This document shows positions 36,724 to 46,062 of a stretch of 54,126 nt of DNA, in pieces. The translations under genes and the position numbers were made by a program. The DNA is from Aeromicrobium sp. (GTDB lineage Bacteria > Actinomycetota > Actinomycetes > Propionibacteriales > Nocardioidaceae). Positions within the stretch are counted from its first letter, which is position 1, and the number at the start of each line of letters is the position of its first letter. The notes below the pieces were generated by a model that worked only from the letters and a program-made list of their open reading frames with translations, did no database searches and was not told the origin of the DNA. Location of the stretch: the NCBI GenBank assembly GCA_025965435.1, contig JAOPWZ010000061.1, positions 1-54,126 of the forward strand, read 5' to 3'.

Positions 36724-39290
36724 CGTTTGTTGAGCTCGCGGTCGAGGCCGTCCTGGGCGGGTTGGGTGATGGACTCCACGTACGACGAGGAGTTGCCGTT
36801 GGCCCAGTCGTACAGGTCCTCGAGCATCTGGCGGCGCTCCGCGTCGGTGTAGTCGTCGTCCTCCCCGATCGTGTCGGGGCCATCGGAGTCGTACAGGTCG
36901 GGGTTGAGCACCCGCGTCTCGATCTGCTCCCCGTTGGGCCCCGTCTCGGGGGGACCTGCCGTAGTGAGCGACTCGGGGATCTGGTGGGGTCCGTCGCCGA
37001 CCGTGAGGATTCCGCTGCGGATGAGCTGGCTCGTGATGTTGTTCTCCAGGGCGTCGCTCATGCTGGACCGCTCGCTGCGCACGTACTCACCGGACGTGGC
37101 GTCGGGTGCTGAGGCCACGGCGTTCTTCAGGGCGTCGAGGCCCTCGCTCTTCGCGACGTCGTAGCCGGACTTGAGCAGCTCGTTGGCGCCTTCGCCCAGC
37201 ACCGTGCCGGCGCCCGGGATGAAGCCTCCCGTGATGTCGAGGGCCTTGGAGACATACGCCGCGCGGGTCTCGGCAAGAGTCTGGTCGTGCTCGTCGACCG
37301 TGATCGCCGTGTTGATGATGTGCCCCAGGATCTCGCCGTTCGTGCCGCCGCGGCCGCGCAGCGCCTCGCCCAACGATCCCTCGGTGACCGACTCGAGATC
37401 GATGGCCTCGCCCGGATGCTCGGCCTTCCACTCGTCGATGGCGTCCTGGAGGCGCTCGTTGCCTTCGAGCATGATGCCGGCCGAAAGGGTCTCGATACCG
37501 TCCTTGTTCCCGCGACCGATCTCGCCGAAGACCTTGTCGAGGTCGCCGGAGTCGATCTGGAGGTGGGTGTCGCCGGGGGCGGGCGAGCCGGCGACGATGT
37601 CATAGATGTCGGAGCTGTAGCTGGCGCCGATGTTGCCCAGGTTGTCGGCCATGCCGGGCCAGATGTGCCAGGCGTCGTCGGGGTAGTCCATGCCGATGAA
37701 CGTGCCGTCGCCCGAACCGCTCTTCTCGGCGATCGTGTTGAACATCTCGGACGTGAACCTGGCGCTCCACTCGGGGTCGTCCTCGCGACTGCCGACGGAC
37801 GCGGACTCGAGAGCGGCGCCGAGGCCGTTGCCGTTGTCACTGCCCCGCTCGTCGGAGAACGTGCGGTCCTCGAGCAGGTACTTGAGTCGCGAGTTCTCCT
37901 CGGAGGTGTCTCCGTCGGGGTACCCGGCGTCGAAGAAGTCGTGCGCCGCCTCCGGCGTGTGCTCCATCGCGCCCAGCAGGTTGGCGAGGCCGTCGCCGCC
38001 GTAGACGTACTTGCCGTCGTAGGTGCCGTCGCCGAGGTCGGTGAGGAACGGGTTGACGACGTCGTTGTTGTTTCGAGGGCCCCAGACGGCACCGTCCTGG
38101 TCGCGTTCCCAGTCGTAGACCCGGCCGGTGAGGTCGGACAGGAAGTCGGGCTCGAACGAGCTCGACTGCCCGCCGGCGCGGATCAGCATCGTCAGGGCAG
38201 CGCCCTCGCCCTTGTCGTCGGTCGTGATCGCGTCGAACCACCTGTCGGTGAGGTCGCTCGGCGGTGCGTAGTCGCCCGTGCCCTTCGTGTAGGTCGCGAA
38301 GGTCGCTCCTGCGGCTGACAGGAAGTCCTTGTAGAACTCGACCTTGTCGGGGTCGTTGAGGTTGACGACCTGCCCGCCCGGGAAGGCGTCGTCGTTGACC
38401 GACTTGATGGCCTGGGCGAGCTCCTCGGTGCTGACCTGCGAGTAGAGGCCGTGGGCGAAGGGCTCCTGGTCCTTGAGCAGGTCCATGATGCGGACGGTGT
38501 CCCCATCGATGTCCTTGTCCTTGATGTCGCCGGCGACGTCGTTCGCGAGGATCTGCTGCGCCTCGGGTGAGATGACGTCGGCAAGACCGGGTGGCAGGTC
38601 CTCCGTGTTCTGCACGTACTCGGCCTGCTCCTGCGGCGTCATCTCGCGGACGGCCTGCTGGCGTTCGTCGTCGGTGAGCTCGAGGTCGGGCCAGACGCCG
38701 GCCATGGTCAGCGGGATGTAGCCGAGCAGGACGAGCTGCTTGACGTCGTCGAGGTCGGGGGTTCCTTCGAACAGGCCCGCGACGCGGTCGGCCTCGGTCT
38801 CGAGAGCGGTATGAGCCCGGTCGTAACGGCCCTGGAGCTTGGCCTTCTCCTCGGCCTTGATCTCGGCGTAGCTGAGCTCGGGGGCGTCGTCACCGTCGTC
38901 GCCGCTGCCGGCCTCGCTGTTGTCGCTGGTGGTGTTGTTCTGCGCCTGCCAGCGCGCATACGTGTTGTCGTGGAGCTCGGTGTTGAGGGTCTCGACCTCG
39001 GTGTCGAAGGTCTCGACGGTGTCGGCCAGGCTGTTGAGCAGGCCGACGGCGTACAGGCCGCTCTGCGTCAACCGGCGGGCCGCGGCGGTCGCTGGGTTGA
39101 GGTTGATGGCGGTGGCGTCCTGGAAGTCGCCCTCGATCGTGGAGCGGATCTGCTGTGAGTCGTCAGCCAGGTCGGTGACGAGGGTCTGCAGCGTCGCCGC
39201 GTGGGTGCTGGGTGAGTCAGCTGCCTCACGGATCGTCGCCGCTGTTGCGCCGCCGTTGAGGTCCGCGTAGTTCTCGAAGTCGTCGACCAT
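36720..39290 (-). CDS. Large T7SS-associated protein (DUF6571-like), putative secreted effector
   Basis: 856-aa frame, helical N-terminus MVDDFENYADLNGGATAATIREAADSPSTHAATLQTLVTDLADDSQQIRSTIEGDFQDATA; long central region FYKDFLSAAGATFATYTKGTGDYAPP...; next to EccC and small substrate-like genes. Confidence 0.6.
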   Translation of the reverse strand: MVDDFENYADLNGGATAATIREAADSPSTHAATLQTLVTDLADDSQQIRSTIEGDFQDATAINLNPATAAARRLTQSGLYAVGLLNSLADTVETFDTEVETLNTELHDNTYARWQAQNNTTSDNSEAGSGDDGDDAPELSYAEIKAEEKAKLQGRYDRAHTALETEADRVAGLFEGTPDLDDVKQLVLLGYIPLTMAGVWPDLELTDDERQQAVREMTPQEQAEYVQNTEDLPPGLADVISPEAQQILANDVAGDIKDKDIDGDTVRIMDLLKDQEPFAHGLYSQVSTEELAQAIKSVNDDAFPGGQVVNLNDPDKVEFYKDFLSAAGATFATYTKGTGDYAPPSDLTDRWFDAITTDDKGEGAALTMLIRAGGQSSSFEPDFLSDLTGRVYDWERDQDGAVWGPRNNNDVVNPFLTDLGDGTYDGKYVYGGDGLANLLGAMEHTPEAAHDFFDAGYPDGDTSEENSRLKYLLEDRTFSDERGSDNGNGLGAALESASVGSREDDPEWSARFTSEMFNTIAEKSGSGDGTFIGMDYPDDAWHIWPGMADNLGNIGASYSSDIYDIVAGSPAPGDTHLQIDSGDLDKVFGEIGRGNKDGIETLSAGIMLEGNERLQDAIDEWKAEHPGEAIDLESVTEGSLGEALRGRGGTNGEILGHIINTAITVDEHDQTLAETRAAYVSKALDITGGFIPGAGTVLGEGANELLKSGYDVAKSEGLDALKNAVASAPDATSGEYVRSERSSMSDALENNITSQLIRSGILTVGDGPHQIPESLTTAGPPETGPNGEQIETRVLNPDLYDSDGPDTIGEDDDYTDAERRQMLEDLYDWANGNSSSYVESITQPAQDGLDRELNKR

Positions 39291-39364
39291 CGCTGAGTCA
39301 TCCCCCTGAAGATGTCCGCTCGTCAGAGCGTCGCACTGTGTGAGCAAAGTCGTGTGAGTCAGAA

Positions 39365-39398
39365 CTGTGGCCCGGCGACCGAAGCCGCCGAGCCACAG
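39365..39398 (-). terminator. Hairpin terminator of the small-substrate operon
   Basis: CTGTGGC/GCCACAG arms with inner GGCG/CGCC pairing, immediately after the 39408 stop on the minus strand. Confidence 0.55.
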
Positions 39399-39407
39399 CT
39401 CAGGCGT

Positions 39408-39773
39408 TCATTGGAGGCGGTTGATCCGGCTGCGGAGGCCGTCGGCCTGGCCGGAGGTCGAGTTGACCTCGGCGGCCAGCGTGTGGGCGTTCTCCTCGTC
39501 GCTGGACCGAGCGGTCGAGGCGACGTTCGACACGTTGTCGCCGGCCGCGGTCAGCTGGTGGCCGACCAGGTTGCTGTCGTCGATGACGTTGTTGGTGACG
39601 AACGTCGACAGCGCTGACTTGATGCGGCCGTGGCCGACCGAGCCCGACGCGGAGTCGAGCCCGTGCTTGAGACCGTTGGCGGCCGACTGCCCGCCGGTCG
39701 AACGACCTGCGACGGTGCGTCCGGCACCGTGCAGGCCGTCGACCTCGATTCCGGTCACGTCACCTGAGCCCAT
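39408..39773 (-). CDS. Small T7SS-associated protein (EspC/WXG100-like fold, no WXG)
   Basis: 121 aa helical Ala/Ser-rich, C-terminus GLRSRINRLQ, in operon with two similar genes next to eccC. Confidence 0.6.
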   Translation of the reverse strand: MGSGDVTGIEVDGLHGAGRTVAGRSTGGQSAANGLKHGLDSASGSVGHGRIKSALSTFVTNNVIDDSNLVGHQLTAAGDNVSNVASTARSSDEENAHTLAAEVNSTSGQADGLRSRINRLQ

Positions 39774-39784
39774 GGCAGCAGGCC

Positions 39785-40090
39785 TCAGTTGATCGTGCGG
39801 AGCGACTTGTTCGCCGCGTTGCGGACGTTCGAGATGAACTCGTCCGTGTTCTCCGACGTCTTGCCGGCGAGCTTGTTGACGTTGGTGTCGATCTCCTCGC
39901 CGTGGTGGCGGGTCGTCGAGCGCTGGGACGCCTGGAGGTCCGAGCCGACGCCGTTCTCCATCTGGTTCTGCAGGTGCGCCTGCTGACGGTCGGCGCCGTC
40001 GTTGGAGTCGCGGAAGTTGGACATGGTCGAACGGGTGTCGTCGACGTGCTGCTGGACGGAACCGCGGTCGACACGAAGCTGGTCACTCAT
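39785..40090 (-). CDS. Small T7SS-associated protein (WXG100-size, 101 aa, no WXG)
   Basis: MSDQLRVDRGSVQQHVDDTRSTMSNF...NGVGSDLQASQ...NTDEFISNVRNAANKSLRTIN; size and predicted helix-turn-helix layout. Confidence 0.62.
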   Translation of the reverse strand: MSDQLRVDRGSVQQHVDDTRSTMSNFRDSNDGADRQQAHLQNQMENGVGSDLQASQRSTTRHHGEEIDTNVNKLAGKTSENTDEFISNVRNAANKSLRTIN

Positions 40091-40118
40091 GATGTCTCCT
40101 TTGTTGAGAAAGGGGCGG

Positions 40119-40478
40119 TTATGCCCGGTTGATCTTGCTGGTCAGGTCAGAGGCGGCGTTCTCGACGGTGCGCGACTCGCCGGCCTGCTGGTGCGAGGCG
40201 GAGTCTTCGTGACCCGCGGTGCGGCGCAGGTAGTCGGCGCCACCGGCGGCGTTGTTGGTGTGCATCAAGGCGCCGGCCGACAGGCTGTTGGCCGCAGCGG
40301 TCGAGCCGTTGCCGGCCTGGGTCGCGAGGGCGCCCTTGTTCTGGCCCAGCAGGTCAGAGGTGTGGTTGTGCTGCTTCTTGGACAGGGCGTGTGCCGCCTC
40401 GCCCTCCTGAGCAATTCCCTTGTTCTGCTGCAGAGCGCCTTCGTAGCCCTCGGACAGTGAAACGCGATCGTTGGTCAT
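40119..40478 (-). CDS. Small T7SS-associated protein (119 aa)
   Basis: MTNDRVSLSEGYEGALQQNKGIAQEGEAAHALSKKQ...AASDLTSKINRA; first gene of the three-gene cluster. Confidence 0.6.
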   Translation of the reverse strand: MTNDRVSLSEGYEGALQQNKGIAQEGEAAHALSKKQHNHTSDLLGQNKGALATQAGNGSTAAANSLSAGALMHTNNAAGGADYLRRTAGHEDSASHQQAGESRTVENAASDLTSKINRA

Positions 40479-40618
40479 CGTGTCTACCCCCTGTTGTAGA
40501 AGTCAGATAGCCCATCAGGACTAGTCATGCTAGTTCCACAGACTAGGGCAGATGCGGCAATTGCGACATATTTGCTCGAAATGGACGTCGATCGTTCATC
40601 TGAGCCGGCTCGGCGGCC

Positions 40619-43600
40619 TCACGCCCGGCCCTCGGCGTGCTCCTCGTCGTCCATCAGGGCGGTCTGCACCAGCGACGTCGACCCGTCGCGCGTGACGTAC
40701 ATGGCGCGACCCTTGGGCAGGCGCCGCGACGGGTGGCCGCCGATCAGGCGTCCCTCGAGGCGGTCGCCGGAGAACATGAAGCCCGGCGTGCTGAGGTCGA
40801 TGAGGCTCTGGATGAGCGGCTCGAAGACGGCGCGCGACATGCCGCCGGTGCGACGGGCGAGCACGAGGTGGAAGCCCAGGTCGCGTCCCTGGGGCAGCAG
40901 GTCGACGAACGCCCTGAGCGGATCGCCCTGCGACGTGGCCACCAGGTCGTAGTCGTCGACGATCACGAAGACCTCGAGGCCCGACCACCACGTGCGGCTG
41001 CGCAGCTGCTCGGAGGTGACGTCGGGCCCCGGCACGCGGGCGAGGATCGCGGCGGACACCTCGGCGGCCATCGTCGCGGTCTGGTCGAGGCCCGTGGCGT
41101 AGGTCAGCAGGTAGTCCTGGGGCACGACGTCGAGCAGCGAGCGGCGGTAGTCGACCACGACGATGCCGATCTCGTCCGGCGTGTGGCTGGAGACGAGGTT
41201 CTTGATCAGCAGCTTGAGCAGGTTGGACTTGCCCGTCTCGCCGTCGCCATAGACCTGCAGGTGCGGGTCGGCGCCGTAGATGTCGATCTCGGCCGGGCCG
41301 AGGTTGAGCTCGGACAGGCCGACGAGCACACCCTTGTCGCCGAGCTGGATCGGCGGGAGGTCGGCGAACGGCACCAGGCGCGGCAGCACGGCGACCTTCG
41401 TGACGCTGCGATCGCCCCACTTCGCGACGACGCCGTCGATCAGCGCCTGCTGGGCCGACTCGGCCGTGTCGGCGTCGGGCAGCTCCAGCACCGGCAGTGC
41501 GGCCTGGAACAGGTTGGCCGCCTGACGGCTGCCGGTGATGCCGCGGCCGTTGATCTCACGGGGGATCTGCTCCATGATCTTGCGGTCGAACTCCGAGTCG
41601 TACGCATCGTTGATGCGCAGCTCGAGACGTCCGCCCATGGAGCCCTGCATGCGCATGCGCACCTGCATGTTCTGCGTGACGGTCACGATGACGTGGACGC
41701 CGAAGTTGGTGCCGCGCGCCGCGAGATCGGCGATCGCGTAGTCGAGGTCGTCGAACTCGTCGCGGAACGTGCCCCAGCCGTCGACGATGAGGAAGATGTC
41801 GCCGGGCTCGTCGTCCGGCAGGGAACCGGCGGCGCGGGCCCGGCGGAACGCGGCCATCGACTCGAGCCCGTGCTCGCGGAACATCGACTCACGGTGGTTG
41901 AGCGCGGCACGGACGTCGTTGACCGTGCGGCTGATGCGCTCGGGATCGACGCGGGACGCGACGGAGGCGACGTGCGGCACCCGCTGGAGGGCGCTGAGCG
42001 AGCCTCCGCCGTAGTCGATGCAGTAGAACGACACGTCGCCCGGTGCGTAGGCCATCGACATCGACAGGATCAGCGTGCGGATGAGCGTGGACTTGCCGGT
42101 CTGGGGCGAACCCGAGATCACCAGGTTCGCGCCGCCGCCGGTGAAGTCCCACGCCAGCGGGAACTGGCTCTGGTGCGTCGGGTCGTCGACCGTGCCCAGC
42201 ACCGCGACGCAGGTGGTCGGGTCGGCGGTGTCGTCGATCGACACCAGGTCGCCCAAGGGCAGCTCCGACGGCAGCGGCTCGAGCCACACCGGGCGGACGT
42301 CTGCCGCGCCGGCAGCCGCGATCTGGTCGCACAGCACGTCGAGCACCGTGGACGACGTGGGTCGCTCGGCCGCGACCTTCTCGACCTGCGCCTCCGCCGC
42401 GGCCTGCTGGGCGAGCCAGGCGCCGAGGCCGTTGAGGGCGACGAAGGGGACGACGGGCACCGCGGTCTTCGGCCCGTCGACCGGCGGCACGTACGTCGAC
42501 GAGACGAGTGCTGCCTTGAACCGGTCGAAGACCGTGGTGTCGACCTTGAGGTAGCCGGACCCCGGCTCGGGCGGCAGGTGGAACGCGTCGGGCACGCCGA
42601 TCGCGTCGCGGCTCTCGCCCTCGGAGAACGTGCGCAGGCTGATCCGGTACGACAGGTGCGACTCGAGGCCCCGGATCTTGCCCATCTCCAGCTTCTGGGT
42701 GGCCAGCAGCAGGTGGACGCCGATGGATCGGCCGATGCGACCGATCGCGACGAACAGCTCGGCGAAGTCGGGCTTGGCCGTGAGCAGCTCGGAGAACTCA
42801 TCGACGATGACGAGCAGGTGTGGCAGCGGCTCGAGCGGCTCGCCGGCATCGATGCGGTCCTGGTAGGCCGTGACGTTGGGAAGGTTGCCGGCCTCCTTGA
42901 GGATCTCCTGGCGACGCTGCATCTCGCCGAACAGCGCGTCGCGCATGCGGTCGACCAGCGTCAGGTCGTCCTGGAGGTTGGTGATCATGCCGGCGATGTG
43001 CGGGATGTGCTCCATCGACGCGAACGTCGCGCCGCCCTTGAAGTCGACGAGCATCAGAGCCAGCCGGTCGGGGCCGTGCCCGATGACCAGCGAGCTGACG
43101 AGGGTGCGGAGCATTTCGGACTTGCCCGATCCGGTCGCTCCCACGACCAGGCCGTGGGGCCCCATGCCGCCGTGCGCGGACTCCTTGAGGTCCAGCCAGA
43201 CGGTCTGCCCCGTCGCACCGACGCCGATCGGGACGCGCAGCAGGTCGCGCAACGCGCGGGGCCGCCACGTGCGTCCGAGGTCGAGCTTGGCGGGGTCGCG
43301 GACGCCCAGGATCTCGGGCAGGCCGACCGTGTCGTTGAGCCCGTCGCTGTCGCCGGAGTCCTCGACCGTGAGCCGCAGCGCGGAGAGCACGCGGGCGATG
43401 GTCGACGGCAGGCCCGGTGCCGACAGGTCGAGCGTGAAGCGGCCGGGTCGTGAGCCGACGGCGACCGAACCGTCGTCGGCGATCTCGATCCGCTCCTGCA
43501 CCGACTCGGGCTCCTGGCGCTGCGAGTCCAGCAGCGAGATGACGTGGACGCCCAGCGCGGCGAGCGGCACCTGGGGGTCGGGGGAGGTCAGGTGGTGCCC

Positions 43601-44584
43601 GGCGTGCAGTCCCTCACCGTCGACGATGACCACCAGGTGGGGTCCGCCGACGGAGCCGCCGCGGGCCCGCTGGAGCCGGTCGAGCCGGGCCTCGAGCTCG
43701 GGGAGGAGCAGCTCGGCCATCGCCGGGACGTCCGTCTCGACGCGACGGGCCTGGAGGTCGCCGTCGAACGACTGCGACTGCGCGTGGGGGAGCCACTTGA
43801 CCCAGTCCCAGTCGGCGGCGGTGTCGTCCGACCGCACGAGCGCGATCTGCAGGTCGTTCGGGCTGTGGAGCGCGGCGAGCTGCAGGGCGATCGTCGTGGC
43901 CATGGCCCGGCGCAACGGTGCACGACCGATGACGCTGGTCTGCCCGACCGCGGCGAGACCCAGGGTGATCGGCTGGTCGCGCAGGAGGGCGTAGCGCTCG
44001 ATGAGCTCCTGCGCAGCCTGCAGGCAGACCGGGTCGAAGTCGTTGAGCGGGCCGGTGTCGGCGTCGAGCGTCAGGCCGGACGCCAGGGGGACCTCGCCCG
44101 TGCCGAGACGCACGGCGAGGAAGTCGGGGTGGGACGGACGGCGTTCCCAGCGACGGGCGTTGTCACGGGAGATGTCCAGCAGCTCGTCGGTGCGCGGGTA
44201 CCGCCACGCCTGCTCGGCGCGCTGGTCGGCGATCTGGTCGCGGACGGTGTGGCGCAGCGCCTCGATGTAGTCGAGGTAGCGCTCGCGCCCCTCCCGGACC
44301 TGGCGCTTGGTGCCGCTGCGCTGGCTGATCATCATGACGACGCCGATGGCGATCGAGCCGATCAGGGCGAGCATCGCGGCGACGGCCACGATCGGCCGGT
44401 CACGCTGCGTGATCGCGACCGTCACGGAGCCCGTGCCGCTCATGATCGGCATCATCATCATGCTGGCGCCGGCCATGGCCGGTGCGGCCTGTCCGCGCAT
44501 CGGCGGAGCCTCGATCGACAGCGGGCTCGTCTGGGTGCTGGGCGGTTCGATGCGAGCCGGCCGCTTCACCAATGTGGTGGTCAT
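40619..44584 (-). CDS. eccC: Type VII secretion ATPase EccC (fused EccCa-EccCb, three FtsK/SpoIIIE domains)
   Basis: Two N-terminal TM segments; Walker A in D1 VGATGSGKSEM, D2 SGSPQTGKSTL, D3 YGDGETGKSNL; FKGGATFASMEHIPHIAGMITNL. Confidence 0.92.
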   Translation of the reverse strand: MTTTLVKRPARIEPPSTQTSPLSIEAPPMRGQAAPAMAGASMMMMPIMSGTGSVTVAITQRDRPIVAVAAMLALIGSIAIGVVMMISQRSGTKRQVREGRERYLDYIEALRHTVRDQIADQRAEQAWRYPRTDELLDISRDNARRWERRPSHPDFLAVRLGTGEVPLASGLTLDADTGPLNDFDPVCLQAAQELIERYALLRDQPITLGLAAVGQTSVIGRAPLRRAMATTIALQLAALHSPNDLQIALVRSDDTAADWDWVKWLPHAQSQSFDGDLQARRVETDVPAMAELLLPELEARLDRLQRARGGSVGGPHLVVIVDGEGLHAGHHLTSPDPQVPLAALGVHVISLLDSQRQEPESVQERIEIADDGSVAVGSRPGRFTLDLSAPGLPSTIARVLSALRLTVEDSGDSDGLNDTVGLPEILGVRDPAKLDLGRTWRPRALRDLLRVPIGVGATGQTVWLDLKESAHGGMGPHGLVVGATGSGKSEMLRTLVSSLVIGHGPDRLALMLVDFKGGATFASMEHIPHIAGMITNLQDDLTLVDRMRDALFGEMQRRQEILKEAGNLPNVTAYQDRIDAGEPLEPLPHLLVIVDEFSELLTAKPDFAELFVAIGRIGRSIGVHLLLATQKLEMGKIRGLESHLSYRISLRTFSEGESRDAIGVPDAFHLPPEPGSGYLKVDTTVFDRFKAALVSSTYVPPVDGPKTAVPVVPFVALNGLGAWLAQQAAAEAQVEKVAAERPTSSTVLDVLCDQIAAAGAADVRPVWLEPLPSELPLGDLVSIDDTADPTTCVAVLGTVDDPTHQSQFPLAWDFTGGGANLVISGSPQTGKSTLIRTLILSMSMAYAPGDVSFYCIDYGGGSLSALQRVPHVASVASRVDPERISRTVNDVRAALNHRESMFREHGLESMAAFRRARAAGSLPDDEPGDIFLIVDGWGTFRDEFDDLDYAIADLAARGTNFGVHVIVTVTQNMQVRMRMQGSMGGRLELRINDAYDSEFDRKIMEQIPREINGRGITGSRQAANLFQAALPVLELPDADTAESAQQALIDGVVAKWGDRSVTKVAVLPRLVPFADLPPIQLGDKGVLVGLSELNLGPAEIDIYGADPHLQVYGDGETGKSNLLKLLIKNLVSSHTPDEIGIVVVDYRRSLLDVVPQDYLLTYATGLDQTATMAAEVSAAILARVPGPDVTSEQLRSRTWWSGLEVFVIVDDYDLVATSQGDPLRAFVDLLPQGRDLGFHLVLARRTGGMSRAVFEPLIQSLIDLSTPGFMFSGDRLEGRLIGGHPSRRLPKGRAMYVTRDGSTSLVQTALMDDEEHAEGRA

Positions 44585-44706
44585 GGGTCCCCGTGTCCCT
44601 CGTGTCGTGTGAGGTTGCTGGCCCAACGATATGCTCGCAACCGGCACGGGGCCCCGCAAGGTGAGCGCCCCGGTCGTCCGACGAGGCTAAACGGGGGTGG
44701 AGCCGG

Positions 44707-46062
44707 GTGCAGACCGCCTACAGTCGCGTCACGGTCGTGACGGCTGAACGCACCATCGACCTCGCCCTGCCGAGCGGCCTGCCGCTGGCGGACGTGCTGC
44801 CGCAGGTCATGCGGTACGCCGCTCCGGACACCGCGCCGGGCTCGCCGACCAGCTGGACGCTCGCCCACATGGGGGGCGACGCGCTGGCGCTGTCGCAGAC
44901 GCTCACCGATGCCGGCGTGCTCGACGGCGACGTGCTCGAGCTGCGGGCCCAGCAGGACGACGTCCGCCCGGCGACGGTCGAGGACGTCCGCGACACGGTC
45001 GAGGACAGCGTCGACGCGTCCGGTGGGGTCTGGTCGACGCTGACCACGCGTTCGTACACGGTGCTCCTGGCGTCCGCGCTGCTGGCCGTGCTGGGCCTCG
45101 GGTCCTGGCTGGAGTCCCGCAACAGCGCTTCCGGGACCCTCGCCGATGTCGGTGATCCCGTGCCGGCGGCCCTCGCGGTGGCGGCGCTGCTGTTCGCCAC
45201 GTGGTGGGCCGCGAAGCTCGCCCGGGTGCTCGACGCGCAGGTGGCGGCTGCTGCCGCGATGCTGTGGGCCGCCGTGCTCGGGGCTGCCGTGGCCGACCGG
45301 GCCGGCGTCGACGACTGGGAGGTCCTCGCGTTCGCGGTCGTCGCGGTCGCCGTCGCGGCAGGCGCCGCCCGCCTCCTGACCCCCGCCGCCACGGGTCATC
45401 TGGCCGCGGCCGCCGTGCTGCTGGTCGTGGGCCTGGCCCATGCCGCCGTCGACGCCACCTCGGCCCCGGTCGAGCAAGCCACCCGCATCCTGCCGGTGCT
45501 CGCGCTGCTGACCGTCGGCACGATCCCGCTCATCTCGTTGTCGGTCGGCGGCGTCGCCAGTGCCGACTACCGCGTCCGCCACGTCGGCCGGCTCGACCTC
45601 GCCGCGCTGCAGGCCCGCTACCGCGCGAGCAACGCCGTGCTGGTCGGCTCGCTCGTCGGCATCGCCCTGGTGGTCGTGTGGGGCGGCATCGCCCTCGACC
45701 TGCGTGACGAGCCGTGGGACCGGACGCTGGCGGTGAGCCTGGCCGTGGCGGCGACCCTGCGCTCGCGCCTGTTCTCGCGCACGCCACACATGCTGCCGCT
45801 GCGCACCGCGGGCCTGGTGGTCCTCGCCTTCGTGGCCGGCCACTTCACGATCGACCACGCCGATGCCGCTCCGTGGCTCGCGGTCGTCGTCGCGGTGGCG
45901 ATGCTCGCGGCGATCGGGCTGACCTCCGTGCCGATGTCGGACATCACCCGGGCGCGGGTCAAGCGGCTGCTCAACATCCTGGAGTTCCTGGTCGTCGTCG
46001 ACCTGCTCGTGGTGCTGTGCGGCGCACTGGGTGTCTACGAACGGATCGGGGGAGTCTTCTGA
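44707..46062 (+). CDS. eccD: Type VII secretion integral membrane protein EccD
   Basis: N-terminal ubiquitin-like (YukD) domain then 11 hydrophobic segments; divergent from eccC; GTG start. Confidence 0.85.
   Translation: MQTAYSRVTVVTAERTIDLALPSGLPLADVLPQVMRYAAPDTAPGSPTSWTLAHMGGDALALSQTLTDAGVLDGDVLELRAQQDDVRPATVEDVRDTVEDSVDASGGVWSTLTTRSYTVLLASALLAVLGLGSWLESRNSASGTLADVGDPVPAALAVAALLFATWWAAKLARVLDAQVAAAAAMLWAAVLGAAVADRAGVDDWEVLAFAVVAVAVAAGAARLLTPAATGHLAAAAVLLVVGLAHAAVDATSAPVEQATRILPVLALLTVGTIPLISLSVGGVASADYRVRHVGRLDLAALQARYRASNAVLVGSLVGIALVVVWGGIALDLRDEPWDRTLAVSLAVAATLRSRLFSRTPHMLPLRTAGLVVLAFVAGHFTIDHADAAPWLAVVVAVAMLAAIGLTSVPMSDITRARVKRLLNILEFLVVVDLLVVLCGALGVYERIGGVF

Noticed and set aside
40637-43453. 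938-aa plus-strand ORF opposite eccC
   Set aside because: Antisense of EccC; Arg/Asp/Gly/Val-rich with no motifs.
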